Both the position numbers and the translations under genes were made by a program. This document shows positions 1-7,401 of a DNA stretch of 64,000 nucleotides, piece by piece. The notes under the pieces were generated by a model. That model had not been told where the DNA came from. It did no database searches and worked only from the letters and a program-made list of their open reading frames with translations. The stretch is taken from NCBI GenBank assembly GCA_017419405.1, contig JAFOLH010000014.1:1-64000 (forward strand), in the 5' to 3' direction. How positions within the stretch are numbered: position 1 is the stretch's first letter; every line of letters begins with the position of its first letter. The DNA is from Renibacterium sp. GTDB taxonomy: Bacteria; Actinomycetota; Actinomycetes; Actinomycetales; Micrococcaceae.

Positions 1-469
<469 letters not shown>

Positions 470-475
470 TTACAA

Positions 476-549
476 GTTGAGTGTTCTGATATCAACTTTA
501 CGCTTGAGCCGACCAATGTCAAGTCTAAGTTGAGCCACCTGTGCTCAAC
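476..549 (-). promoter_or_regulatory. dnaK promoter with three HAIR (HspR) operators
   Basis: Three inverted repeats with 7-bp arms and 7-bp spacers follow each other: 476-496 (GTTGAGT/TATCAAC, imperfect), 503-523 (CTTGAGC/TGTCAAG, imperfect) and 529-549 (GTTGAGC/GCTCAAC, perfect; arms extend to 9 bp at 527-551). They match the HspR consensus CTTGAGT-N7-ACTCAAG. On the minus strand a -35 TTGACA (522-517) and a -10 TAAAGT (500-495), 16 bp apart, lie inside arms of the middle and proximal repeats, so bound HspR would block RNA polymerase. The match is seen in the sequence; repression by HspR is inferred from known dnaK operons. Confidence 0.85.
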
Positions 550-592
550 TTTGGAAAAAGCTGTGCGGCGACCATCGATCGCGCTGCGGCGT

Positions 593-679
593 GGTCCCAC
601 TGAGTCGACCGCGTGACTGGGACAGAACGGGGTTGTCCCACTCAGTTGGCGAGCTCAGTGGGACCGGGTCGAACCCGGT
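593..679. repeat. Nested inverted-repeat element between SDR operon and dnaK promoter
   Basis: A perfect 12-bp inverted repeat, GGTCCCACTGAG (593-604) with CTCAGTGGGACC (654-665), encloses a second one, ACTGGGACA (616-624) with TGTCCCACT (634-642, one mismatch). A third hairpin, ACCGGGT-CGA-ACCCGGT (663-679), touches the stop codon of the SDR gene. Four copies of a TCCCACTGAGT-like word therefore form alternative stems. It could be the operon terminator (there is no T tract), an insulator before dnaK, or a REP-like element. Confidence 0.6.
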
Positions 680-1498
680 TCAGCGCGGTGCGATGCCCTT
701 CAAGCGCATCACTGCACGCACCACGTGGACATTCGCCGTTGGCAGCAGCCTGGCCAGCAAATCCTGCGCTCGTCCGTCGCTGATGAAAATCCGCGCCCGG
801 TTGCGCAGCACACCGTCCAGGATGATCCGCGCCGCCCGGGCCGGCTGCGTCCCCTTCTGGAGCATTTCATGGAACCGCTGGCTGGAACCGTCCTGGTAAT
901 CGGCATGCAGCGTGATATCGGTGGCCACCGCGCCCGGGTGGACCGTATGCACCGTGACATTGCGGATGCCGCGGATCCGGTGTTCGGCCCGCAGGCTGTC
1001 GGTGAATCCGCGCACCGCGAACTTGGTGGTGCAGTAAGGCACCAGATAGGGCGCTCCGAGGATGCCCTGGCTGCTGGAGATGTTCACGATCGCGGCCTCG
1101 GGACGACTCAGCAAATGCGGATAGCAGAGCTGAGTGGTGTGCACCACGCCCCAGTAGTTCACCCCGGTGATCCGTTCGAAGTCGTCCGCCGTGACATCGC
1201 CGAACGTCCGATCGCCCAACGCGATTCCGGCATTGTTGATCAGCAAGTCGATCTGGCCGAAGCGGGCCAGCACCCCCTCGAGGAAGCGGTCCACGGCCCG
1301 ACGGTCCGAGATGTCGACCCGCTCGGCGAGGAACTCGGCCCGCTTGCCGGCCAGCTGCTCCTCGGTCTGCTCCAGCCCGGTGATATCACAGAACGCGACG
1401 ATGGCGCCCCGGCTGGCGAGTTCGTTGGCCAGTGCGTTCCCGATGCCGGTGCCGCCGGCTCCGGTGACGATCGCCACCTTGCCCTTGAGATTCTTCAT
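680..1498 (-). CDS. Short-chain dehydrogenase/reductase, last gene of monooxygenase operon
   Basis: A 272-residue classical SDR, expected to be a cytosolic NAD(P)-dependent oxidoreductase acting on a hydroxyl or carbonyl group. The N-terminus has the cofactor motif TGAGGTGIG (about residues 12-20). LINNAGIA follows near residue 88, and the catalytic serine and YxxxK (YCTTK) come near residues 140-160. HTVHPGAVATD is typical of the post-catalytic region. The ATG overlaps the stop of the hydrolase gene by 4 bases (ATGA), so the two are translationally coupled. The substrate is unknown. Its neighbours suggest it works with the monooxygenase and hydrolase on a lipophilic ketone, alcohol or ester. 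Confidence 0.92.
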   Translation of the reverse strand: MKNLKGKVAIVTGAGGTGIGNALANELASRGAIVAFCDITGLEQTEEQLAGKRAEFLAERVDISDRRAVDRFLEGVLARFGQIDLLINNAGIALGDRTFGDVTADDFERITGVNYWGVVHTTQLCYPHLLSRPEAAIVNISSSQGILGAPYLVPYCTTKFAVRGFTDSLRAEHRIRGIRNVTVHTVHPGAVATDITLHADYQDGSSQRFHEMLQKGTQPARAARIILDGVLRNRARIFISDGRAQDLLARLLPTANVHVVRAVMRLKGIAPR

Positions 1499-2418
1499 GC
1501 CAGCCCCCTGCCCTGCCGTCGGTTCCTGCTCAAGAACTCCAGATAATCCTCCGCGGCCCGGCCCGGCGCTTCGAGCATCGGCATATGGCCGAGGTCTTCG
1601 TAGAGATTGAGTTCCGCACCCGGTATCCGGCGGTGCAGCAGATGGGCCGCACTGACGTCTACCAGTTGGTCGCGGGCTCCCCAGACCACCAGCGTCGGTG
1701 CGGCCAGCCCGGCGAGATCCGCCTCGCCGAGCGGCTCAAAACCGTGGAAATCGGCGAAGATTTCCGCGTAGGACTGCTTCCGGTCGATGTAGTCCCGGGC
1801 CAAGCCGGCCCGCGCCGGGGCCGGATTGAACGGGGGCCGGTGCATGGTCATCGGATACAGGCGGCTGAAACCCGCCGGCGAGTCGAGCAGGAACGGATTG
1901 TCCCCCGCAGCCACCAGCCGGTCCAACCGGCTCGGCTCCCGCCCGTCGACCCCTGCCGCATCGCTCAACCCGATACTGGCGACCCGCCCGGCATGGCCCA
2001 GACCCAGATGGGCGGCGATGAAACCACCCATCGAATTGCCGTAGACATGCGCGGTCGGAATCCCCAGCGCGTCGAGCATCGCCACGACCCGGCGCGCCTG
2101 GTCCCGGGGCGAATACCCGAGTCCGGGCCGGAACGGCGTCTGCCCGTGGCCCGGAAGGTCCGGGATCAATACCCGGTAGGAATTCAGCAGCCGCCCGGCG
2201 AATCGGATCCAAATCCGCTTGTCCGCGGTGAAACCGTGCAACAGCACCACCGCCTCGGCCTCGCGGTCCCCGCCGTCAAAATAGCTGAGCGGAAGACCCT
2301 CGACCGGGACCACCCCGGTCGCCAGGCCGCGCAGCCGCGCTTCCGCCTGCCAATTGGCGGTGTAGAGCAGCTGGCCGAACCGCTCATAGGTTCGGCGCAG
2401 CGCACCGGCCGCGCTCAT
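1495..2418 (-). CDS. Alpha/beta-fold hydrolase
   Basis: A 307-residue serine hydrolase. The oxyanion segment LLHGFT lies near residue 59. The nucleophile elbow GNSMGG puts Ser at 129. A probable acid is in WGARDQLVD and the catalytic His is in GHMPMLE. No signal peptide is seen, so it is expected to be cytosolic. It overlaps the upstream SDR by 4 bases and the downstream SDR by 4 bases. Next to a Baeyer-Villiger-type enzyme it could open the ester or lactone that such an enzyme makes, as proposed for LipR beside MymA in mycobacteria. That role is inference from order, not shown by the sequence. Confidence 0.9.
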   Translation of the reverse strand: MSAAGALRRTYERFGQLLYTANWQAEARLRGLATGVVPVEGLPLSYFDGGDREAEAVVLLHGFTADKRIWIRFAGRLLNSYRVLIPDLPGHGQTPFRPGLGYSPRDQARRVVAMLDALGIPTAHVYGNSMGGFIAAHLGLGHAGRVASIGLSDAAGVDGREPSRLDRLVAAGDNPFLLDSPAGFSRLYPMTMHRPPFNPAPARAGLARDYIDRKQSYAEIFADFHGFEPLGEADLAGLAAPTLVVWGARDQLVDVSAAHLLHRRIPGAELNLYEDLGHMPMLEAPGRAAEDYLEFLSRNRRQGRGLA

Positions 2419-3257
2419 GCTTCACCATCGGACCGACGCGCGGCAAGCCAGGCCGAAGCCGGGTAGGCAGAGCGGTCCAGGACCGGCGCCAGATCCCGGG
2501 CGGTCAACCGGCCCATGAGCCGCTGCGGCAAGAGCCGGGCGCCCAGCCAGGTGGTCCGGGCACGATGCCCGCAGACAATCCGGGTCCGGGAACTGCCCAA
2601 CCGGTCGAAGACCAAACGAGCCACCTCCGCCGGATCAGTCTTCAGGTACCTGCGCTGGAACGCCTGGGTGGCTTGATGCCGGTTGATCCTGGTGTCGACG
2701 CCGCCGGGGTGCACGGTGTACACCCGCACCGGCGTGCCGAGCAGCTCCGCCGCGAGGCTCTCGGTGAAACCGCGCACCGCGAACTTCGCCGAGCTGTAAT
2801 CGGTATTGTGCGGAGGGCCGACCAGCCCGAACAGGCTGGAGACATTCACCAGGAAACTCTGCTCGCGGCCCAGCAACTGCGGCAAAAACGCGCGAGTGCC
2901 GTTCACCACGCCCCAAAAGTCGACCTTCATCACCCGGTCGAACGACTCCTGCGAGGTTGCCCAGAACGGCTGTCCCTCGCCTTCGATCCCGGCGTTGTTG
3001 ATGAGCACGTCGGCTGGGCCGAGTTGCGCCGAAACCGCGTCGGCGAATGCCGCGAAGTCGGCCGCGGAGGAGACGTCGAAAGCCTCGGCCAAGACCTTGG
3101 CCGGCGCGCAAAGACGTACGGTCTCGGCCAGATCCCCGGGGTCGACGTCGTTCAGCGCCACCCGCGCACCGCGCCGCACCGCTGCCAAGGCGTAAGCCCT
3201 GCCCATACCGGATCCGGCCCCGGTGACCACCACGACTTTCCCGTTCAACGATTTCAC
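2415..3257 (-). CDS. Short-chain dehydrogenase/reductase
   Basis: A 280-residue SDR. I place the start at the GTG 3257-3255, giving VKSLNGKVVVVTGAGSGMG. A longer open frame exists upstream, but it runs through the end of the monooxygenase gene and encodes nothing SDR-like. The GTG overlaps the monooxygenase TGA by 4 bases. Motifs are TGAGSGMG for the cofactor, LINNAGIEG, and the catalytic YSSAK followed by FAVRGFTESL. The two SDRs of the operon share layout but differ in sequence, so they probably act on successive or related carbonyl/alcohol steps. The substrate is unknown. Confidence 0.92.
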   Translation of the reverse strand: MKSLNGKVVVVTGAGSGMGRAYALAAVRRGARVALNDVDPGDLAETVRLCAPAKVLAEAFDVSSAADFAAFADAVSAQLGPADVLINNAGIEGEGQPFWATSQESFDRVMKVDFWGVVNGTRAFLPQLLGREQSFLVNVSSLFGLVGPPHNTDYSSAKFAVRGFTESLAAELLGTPVRVYTVHPGGVDTRINRHQATQAFQRRYLKTDPAEVARLVFDRLGSSRTRIVCGHRARTTWLGARLLPQRLMGRLTARDLAPVLDRSAYPASAWLAARRSDGEA

Positions 3258-4780
3258 GCCGCGACCTCCGCCTCGGGAACCGCGCCCGGCGCCTGGTCCG
3301 ATCCGCCGCGCCAGGTCAGCAAGTGGTCGGACCGTTGCAGCCGTTTCGCCCAGCGCCGGTAGGTGAAGGTGAATCCGGGGAACATCGCGGTGACATGCCC
3401 GTCCCGGGACTGGTACCAGGAATTGCAGCCGCCGCGTTTCCAAACGGTCTGCTCCATCTCCGCGTGGATCCGTCGGGTGTACTTGGCCTCGGCCGCTTCG
3501 CTGACTTCGATCGCCGTCGCGCCCCGGGCACGGACCTCGCCGATGCAGCGCATGATGTATTCCATTTGGGCCTCGATCACGAAAATCGCACTGGTGTGGC
3601 CGATTCCGGTGTTCGGCCCGGTGACCAGGAACAGGTTGGGGAACCCCGGCACCGTGGTGCCCAGGTAGGCGCGCGGGAAATCAGCCCAGAAGGCGGCCAG
3701 ACCGCGCCCGGCGCGCCCGGTCACCGGGTACGGGATGAGACCGTCCGTCGCGTCGTAGCCGGTAGACCAGACGATCGCGTCCACTGGGATGCGCCGGCCG
3801 GAAACGGTCCAGATTCCTTCCCGGTCAATCCGGTCGATCCCATCCGCGGCGTCGTGCAATGTGGTGTTGCCGGCCGCCAACGCCGGATAGTAGGCATTCG
3901 AAAGGATGATCCGTTTGCAGCCGATGGTGTACCCGGGCGTCACTTTGCGCCGCAGCTCCGGGTCGGCCACCTGCGAGCCGATGAGTTTCAATGCCCGGCG
4001 CCTGGCCACCAGATTGAGCATCCGTTCGGAGTACTTGAACCCGATGATCCGGGTTTCCAACCCCGCGTAGATAGCGGCCCGGACCACTCGGCGGAGCACC
4101 GGAGCATTGACCAGCCGGCGCTGGAACGGGCTGAATTCCCGATCCGGCCGGGGCATCACCCAGTGCGGGCTGCGTTGGAAGACGTGCAGTTCGGCGACTT
4201 CCGGCTGGATCGCCGGGATCACCTGGGCCGCGCTCGCACCGGAACCGACCACTGCGATCCGGGCTCCTGCCAGCGGAACCGAATGGTCCCAGTCATTGGT
4301 GTGGAAGGCCGGGCCGGCAAAGCTGTCCTTCCCAGGGAAATCGGGCACCACGGGGGTGCTCAGCGGGCCGGTGGCGTTGATCACGAATTGGCCGCGGAAT
4401 TCCCCGCTCTGCCGGGTCTTGATCAACCATTCGCCCGCCGGCTCGTCCCATTCCAGCCCGGTCACCTCGGCACCGAGCACCGTGCGTTCGGCCAAGCCGT
4501 GCCGGGCGATGACCCGTTCGGTGTAGCCGGCGAGCTCCGGTTGCCCGGCGAACATCCGGGACCAGGGGTACGGCTCGAAAGAAAGCGAATACAGCGGAGA
4601 TTGCACATCGACCGCAGCGCCGGGATAGCTGTTCTGCTGCCACGTCCCGCCCATGAAACTGCGTCGTTCCAGGAGCAGGAAATCGTCGATGCCACGCCGT
4701 CGGAGGTTCGCCGCGGCGGCCATCGCCCCAAAACCGGTCCCGATGATGACGACGGCGGCCTGCCGGATCTGTTCGGACAT
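3254..4780 (-). CDS. Flavin-containing (Baeyer-Villiger-type) monooxygenase
   Basis: A 508-residue FAD/NADPH monooxygenase. It has the FAD Rossmann motif GTGFGA (residues 14-19), the Baeyer-Villiger fingerprint FAGPAFHTNDW (154-164, FxGxxxHxxxW) and the NADPH motif GSGASA (179-184). The later segment GPNTGIGHTS is also family-typical. It would insert oxygen into ketones or oxidise soft nucleophiles in the cytosol. It heads a four-gene operon in which every junction is a 4-base overlap. Order and content resemble M. tuberculosis Rv3083 (MymA), Rv3084 (LipR) and Rv3085 (SadH), though the regulator here is TetR, not VirS/AraC. The substrate is not predictable from sequence. Confidence 0.93.
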   Translation of the reverse strand: MSEQIRQAAVVIIGTGFGAMAAAANLRRRGIDDFLLLERRSFMGGTWQQNSYPGAAVDVQSPLYSLSFEPYPWSRMFAGQPELAGYTERVIARHGLAERTVLGAEVTGLEWDEPAGEWLIKTRQSGEFRGQFVINATGPLSTPVVPDFPGKDSFAGPAFHTNDWDHSVPLAGARIAVVGSGASAAQVIPAIQPEVAELHVFQRSPHWVMPRPDREFSPFQRRLVNAPVLRRVVRAAIYAGLETRIIGFKYSERMLNLVARRRALKLIGSQVADPELRRKVTPGYTIGCKRIILSNAYYPALAAGNTTLHDAADGIDRIDREGIWTVSGRRIPVDAIVWSTGYDATDGLIPYPVTGRAGRGLAAFWADFPRAYLGTTVPGFPNLFLVTGPNTGIGHTSAIFVIEAQMEYIMRCIGEVRARGATAIEVSEAAEAKYTRRIHAEMEQTVWKRGGCNSWYQSRDGHVTAMFPGFTFTYRRWAKRLQRSDHLLTWRGGSDQAPGAVPEAEVAA

Positions 4781-4822
4781 CGAGCCTCCCCCAAAGTGGT
4801 AACGATTGTGACCAGATTATCA

Positions 4823-4850
4823 AAAAAGTGTGCCCGGGGTCACACTTTTT
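4823..4850. promoter_or_regulatory. Inverted repeat: tetR terminator and/or operator of the monooxygenase operon
   Basis: AAAAAGTGTG (4823-4832) and CACACTTTTT (4841-4850) form a perfect 10-bp inverted repeat around CCCGGGGT. It starts 4 bases after the tetR stop and, read on the minus strand, ends in a T run, as a Rho-independent terminator would. It also lies about 45-70 bases upstream of the monooxygenase ATG, just before a GATAAT box, where a TetR operator would be expected. The sequence does not decide between the two roles. Confidence 0.6.
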
Positions 4851-4854
4851 CGGA

Positions 4855-5517
4855 TTATTCGCTCGGGCGCTCCGGTAGCGTCTCGTCCAGCTGCACCAAC
4901 ATTGCGGCGCAGGCCTCCAACAACCGCACGATGGCCTCGGCGATCTGCGCTTGCGGCTCCTCGAAACCCTGCTTCACCCAGACCATCGAGACATGGCTGA
5001 TTCCGCCGGTGAGCATGCGGAGGATCACGGTACGCGTCACCGGAGCCACCTGAAAGGTAAGCCCCCAAGCATCCAGGAGCCCGCCGAAGAACGCCGTGAA
5101 TTCCTCCATCCGGCCCAGATAGGCCGCTTCCACCCGCTCGCTGACCCCGAGCACTTCGAACCAGACCACCCGGGCCAGGCGGGGGTCCGCCCGGATCTCG
5201 GAGAGGAAGGCATCCACGCCACTGCGGAAGGTGCCGGTCAGATCTGGCGCATCGAGCGGAATCGCCGCAACCACGACCTCGACCAGCCGGTCCAAACACG
5301 ATGCATAGACGGCCAGCAACAAGTCTTCGGTGCTGGCGAACTCCTGGTAGAACGTGCGGTGCGAAACCCGCGCCGCAGAACACAATTCCCGCACCGTCGT
5401 CGCCCGGTAGCCGCGGGTGCCGAACAGCTCGAGGCCGGATTCGAGCAGCCGCAGCCGGCGCCGCGCCGCACGCGTCGAATCGGGTTCACCGGCATATCTG
5501 CGCCCCTGGCTTTCCAC
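4855..5517 (-). CDS. TetR-family transcriptional regulator
   Basis: About 220 residues from the GTG at 5517-5515, which has a GGAG/AAAGG-type ribosome site just upstream. A longer frame to 5754 exists, but the added N-terminus is low-complexity and unlike TetR. The N-terminal helix-turn-helix reads LELFGTRGYRATTVRELCSA followed by VSHRTFYQEFASTEDLL, the classic TetR_N signature. The C-terminal ligand domain (LARVVWFEVLGVSERVEAAY) resembles that of many actinobacterial TetR proteins. It sits directly upstream of the monooxygenase operon on the same strand, with a strong inverted repeat in the gap. It probably controls that operon and itself. Confidence 0.9.
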   Translation of the reverse strand: MESQGRRYAGEPDSTRAARRRLRLLESGLELFGTRGYRATTVRELCSAARVSHRTFYQEFASTEDLLLAVYASCLDRLVEVVVAAIPLDAPDLTGTFRSGVDAFLSEIRADPRLARVVWFEVLGVSERVEAAYLGRMEEFTAFFGGLLDAWGLTFQVAPVTRTVILRMLTGGISHVSMVWVKQGFEEPQAQIAEAIVRLLEACAAMLVQLDETLPERPSE

Positions 5518-5720
5518 CTGCCACCCTTTCTCCGACCGGGGCGGCCTCGGCAGCCCCACTGTTGACACCCCACCTTCGAGAATAGTGGCCACCAGGCCCG
5601 TCCAATCGCACCCTTCACCGGGCTCAGCCGTCCCTGCCCACCGAAAACCCGAATTGGACGGGCGTGCGGGCGAAGCGCGAGGTGAGGGCGGTTCGAATTC
5701 GGCGAATTCGGCGAAAGGGG

Positions 5721-5778
5721 TTGACGTGGAATCCGCATGAGGTGTAGTTTCCATATATGGAAAGTTCCAAGTTTGGAA
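5721..5778 (+). promoter_or_regulatory. Promoter and tandem operators overlapping the ArsR start codon
   Basis: A -35 TTGACG (5721-5726) and a weak -10 TAGTTT (5745-5750), 18 bp apart, would place the transcript start at or near the ATG at 5757, giving a leaderless mRNA. Two palindromes follow: TTTCCATATATGGAAA (5748-5763, perfect), which covers the start codon, and TTCCAA-GT-TTGGAA (5765-5778, perfect arms) inside codons 3-8. Their centres are 16 bp apart and both contain TTCCA/TGGAA half sites. This looks like autoregulation by the encoded ArsR protein. Confidence 0.7.
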
Positions 5779-6149
5779 AATACGAGGCCGAACCGGTGCA
5801 AGAAGCCCGGCTCGACGCGATTTTCTCCGCCTTGGCGCACCCTGTCCGCAGACACCTCATCGATTTGCTGCATCAAGGCGATGCCACGGTCAATGAGCTG
5901 GCGGCTCCGTTCGAGTTGGGCACTCCCGCCATCTCGAAACACCTGACCATCCTGGAAAAAGCCGGGTTGATCAAACGCACGGTGAAGCAACAATGGCGCA
6001 CCTGCAGCCTCGAACCGACCGGCTTCGTGCACCTCAAAGACTGGACCGAACACTATGCCAATCTTTGGGAAGGCAGCCTCCAGCGCCTTGACACCCTCCT
6101 CGAAAAACTCCAAGCAACGACACCTGAAAAGGAACCGGAAAATGACTGA
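5757..6149 (+). CDS. ArsR-family winged-helix regulator (SdpR-like)
   Basis: A 130-residue winged-helix DNA-binding protein: ALAHPVRRHLIDLLHQGDATVNELAAPF, then the recognition helix in GTPAISKHLTILEKAGL, then wing residues RTVKQQWRTCSL. There is no CxC or ELCVCDL metal site, so it belongs to the non-metal ArsR group that is usually paired with SRPBCC/AHSA1 genes. The end overlaps the next gene by 8 bases, so they form a coupled pair. The ATG lies inside a palindrome, pointing to negative autoregulation. Confidence 0.93.
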   Translation: MESSKFGKYEAEPVQEARLDAIFSALAHPVRRHLIDLLHQGDATVNELAAPFELGTPAISKHLTILEKAGLIKRTVKQQWRTCSLEPTGFVHLKDWTEHYANLWEGSLQRLDTLLEKLQATTPEKEPEND

Positions 6150-6636
6150 AGTACGCAAGGAAATCATTGAGCACGGCATCATCCTCAGCTGCGATTTCAA
6201 CGCTCCGCGGGAACTGGTTTTCCGCACCCTCTCGGAATCCGACCTCATCCAGCAGTGGTGGGGCCCGGAAGGCTTCCCGGTCAACAACTCGACCATGGAC
6301 TTCCGCCCGGGCGGCCAGTGGCTGTACAGCATGCGCAGCGACGAAAGCGGCGAAGAGTTCTGGTCGAAGGCCAGCTACGTCGAGATCGTGGCGCCGGAGA
6401 AGATCGTCTGGACCGACGCCTTCTGCGATGCGGAGGGGAATGTCAATGAAGATCTGCCCCAGGGCAGCATGACCATTACGCTGACCGAGCAGGACGGCGT
6501 GACCACCTTCCGCAACGAGGTCGCTTTCACCAGCAATGAAGAGCGCGATCAGATCGTCGCGATGGGCATGATCGAAGGCATGACCATGACGCTCAACCAG
6601 TTGGAAGGCCTGTTGGCCGAGCTGGAAAACGCCTGA
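6142..6636 (+). CDS. SRPBCC/AHSA1-domain protein
   Basis: 164 residues from the ATG at 6142, which overlaps the ArsR stop (ATGACTGA). The protein is a START/Bet v1-like helix-grip fold: FNAPRELVFRTLSESDLIQQWWGPEGFPV and FRPGGQWLYSMRS are typical of the AHSA1 (activator of Hsp90 homologue 1) C-terminal-type family. Such proteins bind a hydrophobic ligand, and many are encoded next to an ArsR repressor, as here. The ligand is unknown. A plausible reading is a small regulon sensing a lipophilic compound. A frame-consistent upstream ATG exists but would overlap ArsR by almost 100 bases. Confidence 0.92.
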   Translation: MTEVRKEIIEHGIILSCDFNAPRELVFRTLSESDLIQQWWGPEGFPVNNSTMDFRPGGQWLYSMRSDESGEEFWSKASYVEIVAPEKIVWTDAFCDAEGNVNEDLPQGSMTITLTEQDGVTTFRNEVAFTSNEERDQIVAMGMIEGMTMTLNQLEGLLAELENA

Positions 6637-6753
6637 ACCGCGGCCGGAGCCGGGCGGCACGGAGATCCGGGGAGTGTAAAGATTTCGCAAAGACCGATTA
6701 CTCTCCGGTAACTTTCCTTCCGCCCGGCTCCGCCCACCAGGGACGATAGATGC

Positions 6754-7359
6754 ATGCGCATTGAAATCGTGATTTTCGACGGATTCGACGATCTGGACGC
6801 GCTGGCCCCGGCCGAGGTTTTGAACATCGCAGCCAGGGAGGGCGCCCCCTTCGACGTCGAGTTGGTCGGTGTGCGCAGCCCGGGCCTGGTTCAATCCGCC
6901 TGGAAGACCCAGATCTTCGTGGAAAACGTACTCGGCAAGCCGGACGCGGTGATCATCCCCGGCGGCGGCTGGGTGGCCAAACCCGCCCACGGCACCTGGG
7001 CCCAGGTGCAGGATGGATTCCTGCCCCGGAAACTCGCCGAAATCGCACCCGGCCTGCAGTGGGCAGGATCGGTGAGCACCGGTGCGATGGTGCTGGCGGC
7101 AGCAGGCATGCTGCACGGCCGGGCGGCCACCGCGAGCCAAGGCGTCTTGGAGGAGTTGCGGGCGGCCGGAAGTTTTGTGGTCCCGCAGAAAGTGGCCGAC
7201 GACGGGGACCGGATTACCGCAGCCGGCCTCACCTCGAGTCTGGACCTGGCGTTGTGGATCACCGACCGGTTCGCCGGGGCCGAGATCGCAGCCCGGACTT
7301 CAGTGGCCATCGGCTACCGGCCCTGGGATGAAGTGTGGACCAGGGGCACTGCGGCCTAG
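6754..7359 (+). CDS. DJ-1/PfpI-family protein lacking the nucleophilic cysteine
   Basis: A 201-residue flavodoxin-like protein of the DJ-1/PfpI class I amidotransferase-like group. It opens IEIVIFDGFDDLDALAPAEVL, with the conserved Glu21, then VIIPGGGW. The nucleophile elbow, normally (S/A)VCTG, reads SVSTGAMVL, so Ser108 replaces the cysteine. The position after GRAAT, usually His, is Gln129. Loss of both argues against the usual thiol chemistry (protease, isonitrile hydratase or glyoxalase type). It could be a binding or regulatory protein, or use serine. It stands alone, 117 bases after the SRPBCC gene. Confidence 0.85.
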   Translation: MRIEIVIFDGFDDLDALAPAEVLNIAAREGAPFDVELVGVRSPGLVQSAWKTQIFVENVLGKPDAVIIPGGGWVAKPAHGTWAQVQDGFLPRKLAEIAPGLQWAGSVSTGAMVLAAAGMLHGRAATASQGVLEELRAAGSFVVPQKVADDGDRITAAGLTSSLDLALWITDRFAGAEIAARTSVAIGYRPWDEVWTRGTAA

Positions 7360-7401
7360 ACTTGGCGGACCAGAAGCACAACACAATATTGGGGGGAATT
7401 C

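Noticed and set aside
3323..5053. 576-codon plus-strand open frame opposite the monooxygenase
   Set aside because: It is a shadow of the minus-strand gene, rich in Arg/Gly/His, without motifs, while the minus strand encodes a complete flavoprotein with all cofactor motifs.
5518..5754. 79-residue N-terminal extension of the TetR regulator
   Set aside because: The added residues are Pro/Ser/Gly-rich and unlike TetR proteins, and they would overlap the ArsR promoter and operator. The GTG at 5517 has a good ribosome site.
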